From: Sphingobium sp. CECT 9361
GTDB taxonomy: Bacteria > Pseudomonadota > Alphaproteobacteria > Sphingomonadales > Sphingomonadaceae
Assembly: GCF_918741285.1 (NCBI RefSeq)
Contig: NZ_CAKKNC010000003.1
Coordinates: forward strand, 1-64,000
Length of the DNA: 64,000 bases
Reading direction: 5' to 3'
In this document: positions 47,162-56,347 of the stretch, in pieces
Layout: every line of letters begins with the position of its first letter
Numbering within the stretch: the first letter of the stretch is position 1
Position numbers and translations under genes: made by a program
The notes under the pieces: model-generated
Told to the model about the DNA's origin: nothing
What the model saw: the letters and a program-made list of their open reading frames with translations, nothing else
Database searches by the model: none

Positions 47162-48427
47162 ATGACAAAGCTTCAAGGCTCCGATTCCAAGAGTACGCTC
47201 TACTGCTCCTTCTGCGGCAAGTCGCAGCATGAAGTGCGTAAGCTCATCGCCGGGCCAACTGTGTTCATCTGCGACGAGTGCGTGGAACTGTGCAACGACA
47301 TCATCCGGGAGGAGACCAAAGGCGGTCTCGTCGGACGGAAGGATGGCGGGGTGCCGACGCCGCAGGAAATCTGCGACGTGCTCGACGATTATGTGATCGG
47401 CCAGAATCGCGCCAAGCGCGTCCTCTCCGTCGCGGTCCACAACCATTACAAGCGCCTCAACCACGGCACGAAGACGGGCGAAGTCGAACTCGCCAAGTCG
47501 AACATCCTGCTCGTCGGCCCCACCGGCTGCGGCAAGACGCTGTTGGCGCAGACGCTGGCCAAGACCTTCGATGTGCCTTTCACAATGGCCGACGCGACGA
47601 CACTCACCGAAGCGGGCTATGTCGGCGAAGATGTCGAGAACATCATCCTAAAGCTGTTACAGGCGTCCGACTATAATGTCGAAAAGGCGCAGCGCGGCAT
47701 CGTCTATATCGACGAAATCGACAAGATCAGCCGCAAGGCCGAGAACCCGTCCATCACCCGCGACGTATCGGGTGAAGGCGTGCAGCAGGCGCTGCTCAAG
47801 CTGATGGAAGGCACCACGGCGTCCGTCCCGCCGCAGGGTGGCCGCAAGCATCCCCAGCAGGAGTTTCTGCAGGTCGACACCACGAACATCCTGTTCATCT
47901 GCGGTGGCGCGTTTGCGGGTCTGGAAAAGATCATCGGCGATCGTCTGGAAGCCAAGTCCATCGGCTTCGGCGCGCATGTCGCCGCGCCCGAGGAACGCCG
48001 CACCGGCGAGCTGCTGCGTCAGAGTGAGCCGGAAGATTTGCTCAAATTCGGCCTGATCCCTGAATTCGTCGGCCGTCTGCCCGTCATCGCGACGCTGGAA
48101 GACCTCGACGTCGCGGCATTGGTCAAGATCCTGGGCGAGCCCAAGAATGCCCTCGTAAAGCAGTATAAGAAGCTGTTCGAGATGGAAGATGTCGAACTCA
48201 GCTTCACCGACGAAGCGCTGGTCGCCATTGCCCGCAAGGCCATCGAGCGCAAGACTGGCGCACGTGGCCTCCGCTCGATCCTCGAATCGATCCTGCTCGA
48301 CACCATGTTCGACTTGCCCTCTATGCAGGGCGTGGGCGAAGTCGTGATCGACAAGGATGTGGTCGCCGGCAGCAAAGACCCCGTCCGCGTGTTCAGCGAA
48401 CAGCGCAAGGCCGGCGACGCCGCCTGA
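47162..48427 (+). CDS. clpX: ATP-dependent Clp protease ATP-binding subunit ClpX
   Basis: 421 residues. The N-terminal zinc-binding domain is [20 protein letters not shown] with a second Cys pair in [11 protein letters not shown], the Walker A is [16 protein letters not shown], Walker [11 protein letters not shown], and the pore loop GYVGED. It unfolds substrates for ClpP. ATG at 47162 is preferred over the in-frame ATG at 47123, since the upstream stretch is Pro/Gly-rich and not conserved. Confidence 0.97.
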   Translation: MTKLQGSDSKSTLYCSFCGKSQHEVRKLIAGPTVFICDECVELCNDIIREETKGGLVGRKDGGVPTPQEICDVLDDYVIGQNRAKRVLSVAVHNHYKRLNHGTKTGEVELAKSNILLVGPTGCGKTLLAQTLAKTFDVPFTMADATTLTEAGYVGEDVENIILKLLQASDYNVEKAQRGIVYIDEIDKISRKAENPSITRDVSGEGVQQALLKLMEGTTASVPPQGGRKHPQQEFLQVDTTNILFICGGAFAGLEKIIGDRLEAKSIGFGAHVAAPEERRTGELLRQSEPEDLLKFGLIPEFVGRLPVIATLEDLDVAALVKILGEPKNALVKQYKKLFEMEDVELSFTDEALVAIARKAIERKTGARGLRSILESILLDTMFDLPSMQGVGEVVIDKDVVAGSKDPVRVFSEQRKAGDAA

Positions 48428-48453
48428 CATTCTCTATCGTTAAGTAAACAAGC

Positions 48454-48481
48454 GGTCGGCAGCAATGTCGGCCCCTTTTTT
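48454..48481 (+). terminator. Hairpin terminator after clpX
   Basis: GGTCGGC (48454-48460) pairs with GTCGGCC (48467-48473), using two G-U wobbles, around AGCAAT; a T-run at 48476-48481 follows. Confidence 0.65.
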
Positions 48482-48785
48482 GTGATATGCGCATAGGGCA
48501 GTTCCGCCCTTCACGCACTTGCAACACAAATTATCTGCAGCGTTGCAAAATTGCCGCAGTTGTTCACTCTTGTTACGCACCCGCACAAAAACCCGTGATT
48601 TATGGCCGTTCGCGCGTTAGCGACGGCACAGGAGACGCCCCTGCCTGCCCCCATATCGGCTGGCACCGCAGGTACGATGACACAGCGCAGCGCGGCATCG
48701 TCACAAAACTGCAACCACAACATCACAGGGGCGACGTCATACGCCCCCACATGCAGCGGGCGAGTCACACATACAGTTATTCGAA

Positions 48786-48811
48786 TGTCCCAAACTAAGA
48801 AAGTTGGGACA
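48786..48811 (+). promoter_or_regulatory. Leader hairpin before TonB-dependent receptor
   Basis: TGTCCCAA (48786-48793) pairs perfectly with TTGGGACA (48804-48811) around a 10-base loop, ending 25 bases before the receptor ATG. It could regulate translation or mRNA stability; no named RNA family is recognised. Confidence 0.4.
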
Positions 48812-48836
48812 CTCACAAAGCCAAGGGAACAGGGAA

Positions 48837-51800
48837 ATGCGGGACCTTAAGTTATTTCTTGCCGCCAGCGCGGCGTCGATCAGCTTGGCCACAGCCATAG
48901 CGACTCCTGCATTTGCGCAGGAAACCACGTCCACAATTCGCGGCACCGTGCAGAGTGCCGGGACGCCCGTTGCTGGAGCAACAGTCGAAATCACCAACGA
49001 TGGCACGGGATCGAAGACGATCCTGACGACAACGGGTAACGGCACGTTCGTCGCCGGTGCACTACGCGCAGGCGGGCCCTACTCGGTGGTGGTTAAGGCG
49101 CCGGGCTATGCGGATGCCACTGTGACGGATATCTATACCGTCGTTTCTCAGGACTTCACATTACCCGTAGAGTTGGCGAGCGAGGGCGAAGCGATCATCG
49201 TCACGGCTGCATCGATCAAGGGTGCAGGCACCGTTTCGCAAGGTCCGGCAACCGTATTGACGTCGGAAGACATCGCGCGGATTGCCACTGTCAATCGCGA
49301 CGTACGCGACCTCATGCGCCGTGACCCATTCGCGCGGCTTGACGACACCCCCGGGGGCGGCCGTGCAGTGTCGTTCGCTGGACAAAATGCGCGCTTCAAT
49401 CGCTTCACGGTAGACGGCGTTCCCATCACGGATAACTTCGGCTTGAACCCCGATGGCTTGCCATCGCGTCGTTCGCCGATCCCGCTGGATGCCATTGGCC
49501 AGTTCCAGGCGAAGGTTGCGCCATATGATGTCCGTGAAGGCAATTTCCAAGGTGGCACGGTCAACGTTATCCTGCGCTCCGGCACGAACGATTTCCAGGG
49601 AACGGGCTTCTATGCCTATTCGTCGGACGAACTGACCGGCAAAAAAACCAAGGCTGGCCCGGGCGTTACAACCGGTCGCGTGACGCTGCCGAACTTCGAA
49701 ATCAAGAACTACGGCGCAGAACTTAGCGGCCCGATCATCAAGGATCGTCTGTTCTTCATGGTCGCTGGCGAACGCATCAGGGCTGGAACGCCCATCTCGG
49801 AAGGCCCGCTCGACAACAACGCGGGTGTGGGCATTCCCACTCTGACGCAGGCGCAGGTTGATCGCATCACCGGCATCGCAACATCGCGCTACAGCTATAC
49901 CCCCGGCGGCGTGATCGCCAATTCGGACGATAGCGATGATCGCCTAGTGGCAAAGATCGACGCCAACATTTCTGATACTCAGCGCGCATCGATCACCTAC
50001 ACATATGCGAAGGACTCCATCAAGCTTACCAACAATACTAGTTCGGGCACGGGTGCTCCCTCGCTTGGTCTGGAATCGAACGGTTATCTGCAGGGCAACC
50101 GCTTGCACACCGGCGTATTCCAGCTCAACTCCGAATGGAGCGACAGCTTTTCTACAGAAGCACGCGGTTTCTACAAAAACTACAAGCGCCTGCAGGACCC
50201 GATTTTGGGTCGCGGTTTCGCGGAAATGCGTGTGTGTACCGCACCCACTTCCGACCGGACAGCGCCCGGGGCAGCGGGCGCCAGCGCATCTGTCACGTGC
50301 GCGCCCGGTTTTGCGACCGTTGCTTTTGGACCCGACGTTTCGCGCCAGACCAACGCGCTCAATACCGAAACCTGGGGCGGTATGTTGCAGACTCGTCTTC
50401 AGCTAAACGATCATGATCTGCGCATTTTTGCGGATGTCCAGCGTACCAAGATCTTCAATGCGTTTTTGAGCAATTCCAACCCTCGTGGCGGGACATCGGG
50501 CACCTATTACTTTGACTCGATTGCTGACTTCGAAGCCGGCAACGCGCAACGCTTTGGCTACACAAATGCTGTCCCGTCACTGAACCCCGACGATGCCTCG
50601 GCGCAGTTCAACTACATGAGCTACACCTTTGGTGTGCAGGACACTTGGCGCGTCAACGATATTCTGACGGTCGCTTATGGTGCGCGATACGACACGTATG
50701 GCAGCAAAAGCCGCCCGGCTACCAATCCTGTGTTTGCCAATCGCTATGGCTTCTCCAACAATGCGTTCATCAGTGGTCGTGGCGTATTTCAACCGCGCAT
50801 CGGTTTTGATTTCCGACCGATCAATCGCCTTTCGCTTCGCGGCGGCTTCGGCATATTCTCGGGCGGTACGCCAGATGTTTATGCATCTAACAGCTTCTCG
50901 AACACGGGCATTCTATCGAATACCATCGACATCATTCAGCAGAACAACGGAACGTACACAGGCAATAGCCCGTTCCCGGTTGGCTTTAATGCCGCATCGG
51001 TGCTGACGAACGTCAATGGTGCTGCCATCCCTGGCGCAGCGAACACCTATATCGCTGGCGGCGTCTCGGCAGCAGCTACCAACGCACTCGATCCCAAGTT
51101 CAAACTGCCTTCTCAGGCCCGCTTTACATTGTCAGCAGATTATAAGGCCGACTTTGGCAGCTTGGGTGACAATTGGGAATTCGGGGCTGACTTCTTCTAC
51201 TCTGACGTCCGCAATCAGGTCTTTTTCACCGACATTCGCTCGGTGCCAACGAACCTGACAACGCCGGATGGCCGCGTTCGTTATCGCTCGCTGACCACTT
51301 TTGGCGATACGCTGAATGACATTCTGCTTACCAATACCAAGAAAGGCCGAAGCTACATTGCTGTTGCGCGCATCCGTAAGGGATGGGATTTCGGTCTGAA
51401 TGTAGGTGGCAGCTTCACCTATCAGGATGTCAAGGATCAGGCGCCGGCAACATCATCGACTGCAGGTTCGAACTATGCCAATGGCGCGTTCCTTGACGCG
51501 AATGGCGCGGCCTATGGCGTGTCGAACGATGAAGTTAAGTATAACTTCAAGTATGACGTGACGTTCGAGCGTGCCTTCTTCGGCGATTACAAAACCACAC
51601 TGGCTTTGTTTGGCGAAACGCGCATTGGTCGTCCTTACAGCTACACATTCCAGGACACGTCCAGCGGTCGCAGTGCTGTTTTCGGAACCACCGGCTCGAG
51701 TGCGCGGTATCTGATATATGTACCGACCGGGATCGACGACGCTCGTGTATCCTATGACTCGGCGGCGACGGCCAATACGTTGAATGCATTCTTTGAATCG

Positions 51801-52196
51801 TCTGGCCTCGCTAAATACCGTGGTAAGATTGCTCCACGTAACGCGTTCAATTCAAGGTGGTTTACACGGATTGATCTCCACGCTTCGCAGGAAATACCTA
51901 CGTTTGTTGGGAAATCGCGAATCACCTTGTTTGCAGATGTCGAGAATTTCACCAATTTGTTGAACAAGAACTGGGGACAAATTCGCGAATATCAGTTCTC
52001 CTACACCGCTCCTGCTGCACGTGTTCAGTGTTTGCAGGCTCCTACGCCGACGGGCACGCCCGGAACGCCCGCAACCAATACTGGGCAAACCTGCGCGCAG
52101 TATCGGTACAGCTTGCCGAATGCTACGCCCAGCGACACGATCTACTCGCGCCAGTCGCTCTACACGATCCGCGTGGGCGCTCGCTTCAGCTTCTGA
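48837..52196 (+). CDS. TonB-dependent outer-membrane receptor with N-terminal carboxypeptidase-regulatory-like domain (Oar-like)
   Basis: 1119 residues. Signal peptide MRDLKLFLAASAASISLATA (cleavage after AFAQ) precedes a domain from TIRGTVQSAGTPVAGATVEI to about residue 100 of the CarboxypepD_reg type, then a plug (residues about 125-260: EDIARIATVNRDVRDLMRRD, FNRFTVDGVPITDNFGLNPD) and a 22-strand-type barrel ending in IRVGARFSF, with terminal Phe. Such receptors bring large or scarce substrates through the outer membrane, energised by TonB. The substrate is unknown; no transporter or TonB gene is adjacent. Confidence 0.88.
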   Translation: MRDLKLFLAASAASISLATAIATPAFAQETTSTIRGTVQSAGTPVAGATVEITNDGTGSKTILTTTGNGTFVAGALRAGGPYSVVVKAPGYADATVTDIYTVVSQDFTLPVELASEGEAIIVTAASIKGAGTVSQGPATVLTSEDIARIATVNRDVRDLMRRDPFARLDDTPGGGRAVSFAGQNARFNRFTVDGVPITDNFGLNPDGLPSRRSPIPLDAIGQFQAKVAPYDVREGNFQGGTVNVILRSGTNDFQGTGFYAYSSDELTGKKTKAGPGVTTGRVTLPNFEIKNYGAELSGPIIKDRLFFMVAGERIRAGTPISEGPLDNNAGVGIPTLTQAQVDRITGIATSRYSYTPGGVIANSDDSDDRLVAKIDANISDTQRASITYTYAKDSIKLTNNTSSGTGAPSLGLESNGYLQGNRLHTGVFQLNSEWSDSFSTEARGFYKNYKRLQDPILGRGFAEMRVCTAPTSDRTAPGAAGASASVTCAPGFATVAFGPDVSRQTNALNTETWGGMLQTRLQLNDHDLRIFADVQRTKIFNAFLSNSNPRGGTSGTYYFDSIADFEAGNAQRFGYTNAVPSLNPDDASAQFNYMSYTFGVQDTWRVNDILTVAYGARYDTYGSKSRPATNPVFANRYGFSNNAFISGRGVFQPRIGFDFRPINRLSLRGGFGIFSGGTPDVYASNSFSNTGILSNTIDIIQQNNGTYTGNSPFPVGFNAASVLTNVNGAAIPGAANTYIAGGVSAAATNALDPKFKLPSQARFTLSADYKADFGSLGDNWEFGADFFYSDVRNQVFFTDIRSVPTNLTTPDGRVRYRSLTTFGDTLNDILLTNTKKGRSYIAVARIRKGWDFGLNVGGSFTYQDVKDQAPATSSTAGSNYANGAFLDANGAAYGVSNDEVKYNFKYDVTFERAFFGDYKTTLALFGETRIGRPYSYTFQDTSSGRSAVFGTTGSSARYLIYVPTGIDDARVSYDSAATANTLNAFFESSGLAKYRGKIAPRNAFNSRWFTRIDLHASQEIPTFVGKSRITLFADVENFTNLLNKNWGQIREYQFSYTAPAARVQCLQAPTPTGTPGTPATNTGQTCAQYRYSLPNATPSDTIYSRQSLYTIRVGARFSF

Positions 52197-52215
52197 TCGC
52201 GTGACATCGCTACAG

Positions 52216-52249
52216 AAAAGGGGCGCGTCCTTCGGGATGCGCCCTTTTT
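52216..52249 (+). terminator. Rho-independent terminator after the TonB-dependent receptor
   Basis: AAAAGGGGCGCGTCC (52216-52230) pairs with GGATGCGCCCTTTTT (52235-52249) around a TTCG tetraloop, starting 19 bases after the stop codon. Confidence 0.9.
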
Positions 52250-52320
52250 CATGTCTGTTGGAAATGTTGGATCGGCCTTGCCCGGTACGCCATATAGGCG
52301 ACCTTAGAAAAGTTACGCGG

Positions 52321-53031
52321 CTACTTAAGGCAGCTATCCAGCCCATCGCGCTGCACCACGCCGATCCGCGCGGCGATGCTGTTGCCATAGCGGCGGGTAA
52401 AGCCCTTGGGCGCGACGGCGCCGCGCTTCTTGGGTAGCGGCAGGATCGCGGCGATCCGCGCTGCCTCCGTCCGCGACAGCCGGGACGCATCATGCCCGAA
52501 GTAGCGCATTGCCCCGGCATTGGCGCCATAAGTGCCCAGGCCTGTCTCCGCGACGTTCAGATACACTTCCATGATCCGCCGCTTGCCCCACAGCGTCTCG
52601 ATCAGCACCGTGAACCACGCTTCCAGCCCCTTGCGGACGAAGCCGCCGCCTTGCCACAGGAACACGTTCTTCGCGACTTGCTGGCTGATCGTCGATCCGC
52701 CGCGTATCCGCCCGCCGCTGGCATTGTGCCGCATCGCCTGCGCAATCGCGAGCGCATCGAACCCGTGATGCGAACAGAACTTTCCATCCTCCGCCGCAAT
52801 CGCCGCACGCGCCATATCCGGGTCCATCGTCGATAGGCTCATCCAGTCCTTGGTAAAGCCCCGCGGGTCGAACAGCATGGTCAGCGTAACCGGCGGCGGC
52901 ACGAAACGGAACAAGGCCACCGGCAGAAGCGAGAGGATCAGAAACGCCAGCACCAGCTTGACGATCATCCGTTTCCAACGAAAGCGCTTGCGGGGTTTTG
53001 CGGTAGGGGAGGAGAGAAGGGCTTCTGTCAT
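52321..53031 (-). CDS. mtgA: Monofunctional biosynthetic peptidoglycan transglycosylase
   Basis: 236 residues. An N-terminal membrane anchor (MIVKLVLAFLILSLLPVALF) precedes a GT51 domain with catalytic Glu in AAEDGKFCSHHGFD, then GGSTISQQVAKNVFLWQG and KRRIMEVYLNVAETGLG. It polymerises lipid II into glycan strands without a transpeptidase domain. Confidence 0.95.
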   Translation of the reverse strand: MTEALLSSPTAKPRKRFRWKRMIVKLVLAFLILSLLPVALFRFVPPPVTLTMLFDPRGFTKDWMSLSTMDPDMARAAIAAEDGKFCSHHGFDALAIAQAMRHNASGGRIRGGSTISQQVAKNVFLWQGGGFVRKGLEAWFTVLIETLWGKRRIMEVYLNVAETGLGTYGANAGAMRYFGHDASRLSRTEAARIAAILPLPKKRGAVAPKGFTRRYGNSIAARIGVVQRDGLDSCLK

Positions 53032-53089
53032 GGCGCCAACCTAGCGTGACCTGCCCGTGCCGTCACCCGTCCTCTATGCACCAAGAAAA

Positions 53090-53115
53090 GGCCGCCGATC
53101 CTGCGATCGACGGCC
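53090..53115 (-). terminator. Hairpin terminator after rpoH
   Basis: On the minus strand GGCCG and CGATC pair with GATCG and CGGCC around a short loop, followed by TTTTCTT. It lies between the end of rpoH and the start of mtgA. Confidence 0.75.
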
Positions 53116-53141
53116 CATCCGTTTACATTAACTGTGGACTA

Positions 53142-54047
53142 TCAGATCGCGGACAATCTCAGCTTGTCGCCTGCAATCCGCATCATGGCCTTCTGCAGCT
53201 TCTCAAAGGCACGCACCTCGATCTGACGAACGCGCTCACGCGACACGCCATAGACCTGGCTGAGATCTTCGAGCGTCTTGGGCTCTTCTGCCAAGCGGCG
53301 CTCCGCCAGAATATGCTTCTCGCGCTCGTTGAGATCGCGCATCGCTTCAATCAGCATGCTGTGGCGCAGGTCGCGTTCCTGTGCGTCGGCGACCCGTTCG
53401 TCCTGCAGAGGATCGGTATCCTGCAGCCAATCCTGCCACTGACCTTCACCATCTTCACGGAGCGGCACGTTCAGCGACGTGTCGCCACCCATCGCCATAC
53501 GACGGTTCATGCTGACGACGTCATCCTCCGACACGCCCAGTTTGGTCGCAATGTGCGTCACGTCTTCCGGACGCAGGTCACCGTCCTCGAACGCTTCGAT
53601 GTTGTTCTTCATCCGACGAAGGTTGAAGAACAGCTTCTTCTGCGATGCCGTGGTGCCCATCTTGACGAGGCTCCACGAACGCAGAATGAATTCCTGTATC
53701 GAAGCACGGATCCACCACATCGCGTATGTTGCAAGACGGAAACCACGCTCCGGCTCGAACTTCTTCACGCCCTGCATCAGCCCGATATTGCCTTCGGAGA
53801 TCAATTCGCTGACCGGAAGGCCATAGCCACGATAGCCCATCGCGATCTTCGCCACGAGACGAAGATGGGAGGTCACGAGTTGCGCTGCCGCTTCGGGATC
53901 CTGATGCTCGGCGTAACGCTTCGCGAGCATATATTCCTGTTCGGGGGCCAGGATCGGAAATTTGCGGATTTCGCTCAAATAACGGTTCAGGCTCGCGTCG
54001 CCGCCGAGTGCGGGGATCGTCGCGGGGACATTGCTTCCCTTTGCCAT
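53142..54047 (-). CDS. rpoH: RNA polymerase sigma factor RpoH (sigma-32, heat shock)
   Basis: 301 residues. Region 2 shows LVTSHLRLVAKIAMGYRGYG, LPVSELISEGNIGLMQGVKK and RLATYAMWWIRASIQEFILR; the RpoH box specific to heat-shock sigma factors is SQKKLFFNLRRMKN; region 4 ends with DLSQVYGVSRERVRQIEVRA. It directs transcription of chaperone and protease genes, and a matching promoter lies before clpP. Confidence 0.96.
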   Translation of the reverse strand: MAKGSNVPATIPALGGDASLNRYLSEIRKFPILAPEQEYMLAKRYAEHQDPEAAAQLVTSHLRLVAKIAMGYRGYGLPVSELISEGNIGLMQGVKKFEPERGFRLATYAMWWIRASIQEFILRSWSLVKMGTTASQKKLFFNLRRMKNNIEAFEDGDLRPEDVTHIATKLGVSEDDVVSMNRRMAMGGDTSLNVPLREDGEGQWQDWLQDTDPLQDERVADAQERDLRHSMLIEAMRDLNEREKHILAERRLAEEPKTLEDLSQVYGVSRERVRQIEVRAFEKLQKAMMRIAGDKLRLSAI

Positions 54048-54112
54048 GACAACTTTCTTCCCTTCCGTGAACCGGACCCTCCAATAGGCATCCGGACACT
54101 AATCAACTTCCA

Positions 54113-55072
54113 TTATAGTACGCGAAGCTGGCTTAACAGTTCCTGCATGTCAGCCGGTATTCGGCTTTCGAACGATAAAGCATTGCTACTGAGCGGGTGG
54201 ATAAACCCCAGCGTTCTGGCGTGCAATGCCTGACGTTTGAAACCTAGCGTTTCCAGTATCGATTTGAAATGTTTTTTTGATTTACTGTAAACGGGATCGC
54301 CGATCAGTGGATGCCCCAGATGCGCCATATGTACGCGAACCTGGTGCGTTCTGCCGGTTTCCAGCTTGCATTCTACAAGCGATGCCTCGTGCAATGGTTC
54401 CAATGTCCGGTAATGGGTAACGGCGTGTTTGCCGCGTCCTTCAGGATGCACCGCCATCTTCTTGCGGTCGCCATCAGATCGGCCGATCCACTGCGACACG
54501 GTGCCGGTAGGAGGGATCAAGCGCCCGGCTACTATCGCTGCGTAGAGGCGTTCAATGCTGTGATCCTTGAACTGTCGCGACAGCCCTTCATGCGCCTTGT
54601 CGGTTTTCGCGGCCACAATAAGACCGGACGTGTCTTTATCGATGCGATGCACAATGCCAGGTCGGGCAACGCCACCGATCCCCGAAAGCTGCCCTGCACA
54701 ATGGTGAAGCAGGGCATTCACCAGCGTACCGTCAGCATTGCCCGCTGCCGGATGGACGACCATTCCTGCAGGCTTGTCGACAACGATGAGATCCGCGTCT
54801 TCATAGACCACGTTCAAGGCGATATTCTGGGCCTGGGCCGCAGATTCGGTGGGGGCGGGCACGGCTATTGAAAATGTCTGGCCGAAAGCGACTTTCAGAG
54901 CCGGATCGGATACGCGCTGTCCTGCAGAGCCGACAACGCATCCTTCCAAAATCAACGCTTTTACCCGCTCACGCGAAAGGTCCGGCAAGAGCATCGCAAG
55001 CGCCTTGTCCAGCCTTGTCCCGGCGCATTCCGCCGAGATCTTAGCGTATAATGTGGAAACCCCCGATGGCAT
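54113..55072 (-). CDS. rluD: Ribosomal large subunit pseudouridine synthase, RluD type
   Basis: 319 residues. N-terminal S4 domain (GTRLDKALAMLLPDLSRERV, KALILEGCVV), then the RluA-family catalytic Asp in HRIDKDTSGLIVAAK and ETGRTHQVRVHMAHLGHPLI. It modifies uridines in 23S rRNA helix 69 if it is true RluD. The ATG at 55072 lies only 17 bases from the divergent JAMM gene, so promoters must overlap coding sequence. Confidence 0.9.
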   Translation of the reverse strand: MPSGVSTLYAKISAECAGTRLDKALAMLLPDLSRERVKALILEGCVVGSAGQRVSDPALKVAFGQTFSIAVPAPTESAAQAQNIALNVVYEDADLIVVDKPAGMVVHPAAGNADGTLVNALLHHCAGQLSGIGGVARPGIVHRIDKDTSGLIVAAKTDKAHEGLSRQFKDHSIERLYAAIVAGRLIPPTGTVSQWIGRSDGDRKKMAVHPEGRGKHAVTHYRTLEPLHEASLVECKLETGRTHQVRVHMAHLGHPLIGDPVYSKSKKHFKSILETLGFKRQALHARTLGFIHPLSSNALSFESRIPADMQELLSQLRVL

Positions 55073-55089
55073 CGGATAAGGATGTGGTG

Positions 55090-55497
55090 ATGGCCGTCAA
55101 ATTATCAAGGTCGCTTTATGACCGGATCATATGCCTGGCGCGCGCCGAACCGGAGCACGAGGTTTGCGGTCTGCTGCTCGGCAACCTCACGCACATTACG
55201 GACATACGCCCTGCTCCGAACGTAGCGGAGGATGCTTCCGTCCGGTTCGAAATCGACCCGGCCATATTGTTGGCGACGCATCGCGAAGCCCGCGCGAATC
55301 GTACCCCGGTCGTCGGACACTACCACTCACATCCCAACGGCAGCAGCGCTCCGTCAGTGGCAGATGGTGCCGATGCGGGTGCGGACGGACTACTCTGGCT
55401 AATAGTGGGCCACGATGATGCACGGCTTTGGCGGGCTGTGGGACAAGGGGTCCATAATTGCTTTCAGACGGAGGATTTGATCCTATTACCCGGCTAA
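55090..55497 (+). CDS. M67 family JAMM-domain metalloprotein (Mov34/MPN-like)
   Basis: 135 residues with a complete JAMM motif: Glu24 in HEVCGLLLG, then His79-x-His81 in GHYHSHPNG, Ser89 and Asp92. This zinc site is that of archaeal and bacterial JAMM isopeptidases such as those removing ubiquitin-like or sulfur-carrier tags. No ThiS/MoaD-type gene is adjacent, so the substrate is open. The ATG at 55090 has AAGGA 8 bases upstream; other in-frame ATGs at 55051 and 55066 are less likely. Confidence 0.85.
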   Translation: MAVKLSRSLYDRIICLARAEPEHEVCGLLLGNLTHITDIRPAPNVAEDASVRFEIDPAILLATHREARANRTPVVGHYHSHPNGSSAPSVADGADAGADGLLWLIVGHDDARLWRAVGQGVHNCFQTEDLILLPG

Positions 55498-55608
55498 ACG
55501 GTCGTCTTTGGCCGCATCGTGGCTTGCATCGCAAGCTGCCTCCCGGCAAGAGGGCCCATCTGTTGCCTATACGCAGGCCCGTTTCTCGATCCGCCCGGAA
55601 GCCTTAGC

Positions 55609-56277
55609 ATGACCGATCTGCCGAACGACCAAAGCCTTGAATTTGCTGCGCTGCTATGTTCGCGATTGTGCCATGATTTGCTCAGCCCCGTCGGTGCGCT
55701 GAACAACGGCCTGGAATTAATGGCCGACGAGACCGACCCGGAAATGCGCCAGCGTTGCCTGGAATTATTGGGCGACAGTGCGCGAACGTCGGCCAATAAG
55801 CTAAAATTCTTCCGCCTGGCCTTCGGATCTGCCGGGGGTTACGGAGACAGCGTCCCTGCCAGCGAAGCACAAACCGCCATCGAGGGGATGTTTGCAGCGA
55901 CGGGTCGGGTAAAGCTCGGCTGGATGGTTTCGGAGGACAGTCTGCCGAAACTGCCCGCCAAGATACTGCTTAACCTCGCCCTGATCGCGGGCGACGCACT
56001 GGTGCGGGGTGGCCAACTGGATATCGGCGCGGAACAACGTGCCAGCATCACGGAAATTGTTGTCCGTGCAGAAGGCCCGAAAGTCATTCTGGATCCTGAA
56101 TTGCGCGCGGCTCTGGGCGGCTCGCTTGGGAGCGAAGGGCTCTCTGCACGTACGGCTGCGGCATGGATGGTAAGGACGCTCGTAGAGCGGGCGGGAGGCG
56201 ACGTCATGCTGTCCCAGCCCGGCGATCCGGTGCTCCTTTTCGGGGTGAGTTTACCGATGGCAGTTCCGGTTTCCTGA
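55609..56277 (+). CDS. chpT: Histidine phosphotransferase ChpT
   Basis: 222 residues. In Caulobacter, ChpT passes phosphate from CckA to CtrA and CpdR. The N-terminal dimerisation helices include SRLCHDLLSPVGALNNGLEL with the phospho-accepting His22, and the remainder resembles a histidine kinase ATP-binding fold without the ATP motifs (LALIAGDALVRGGQLDIGAE, GLSARTAAAWMVRTLVERAG). It sits 70 bases before cheA, with a CtrA site between them. Confidence 0.85.
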   Translation: MTDLPNDQSLEFAALLCSRLCHDLLSPVGALNNGLELMADETDPEMRQRCLELLGDSARTSANKLKFFRLAFGSAGGYGDSVPASEAQTAIEGMFAATGRVKLGWMVSEDSLPKLPAKILLNLALIAGDALVRGGQLDIGAEQRASITEIVVRAEGPKVILDPELRAALGGSLGSEGLSARTAAAWMVRTLVERAGGDVMLSQPGDPVLLFGVSLPMAVPVS

Positions 56278-56284
56278 CAATGCT

Positions 56285-56299
56285 TTAACGCTGATTTAA
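56285..56299. promoter_or_regulatory. CtrA-type binding site before cheA (perfect TTAA-N7-TTAA)
   Basis: TTAACGCTGATTTAA, followed by C, matches the alphaproteobacterial CtrA consensus TTAA-N7-TTAAC without mismatch. It lies 49-63 bases before the cheA ATG, in the 70-base gap after chpT. Four-base AT motifs spaced seven apart are rare in this GC-rich sequence; scanning the other TTAA words in the window I found no other perfect pair. Confidence 0.7.
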
Positions 56300-56347
56300 C
56301 TACATTTCTCCAATGATGTGCCCAAGTGGATGCATCGGACGGGGTAG

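Larger units (their letters stand above)
48428..48836 (+). other. 409-base gap before the TonB-dependent receptor
   Basis: This is the longest gap without a gene in the window. It holds the clpX terminator at 48454 and a leader hairpin at 48786, and is visibly more AT-rich in the middle (around 48510-48600). I see no protein gene and no tRNA-like fold. It probably carries the promoter and a long leader for the receptor gene. Confidence 0.5.
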
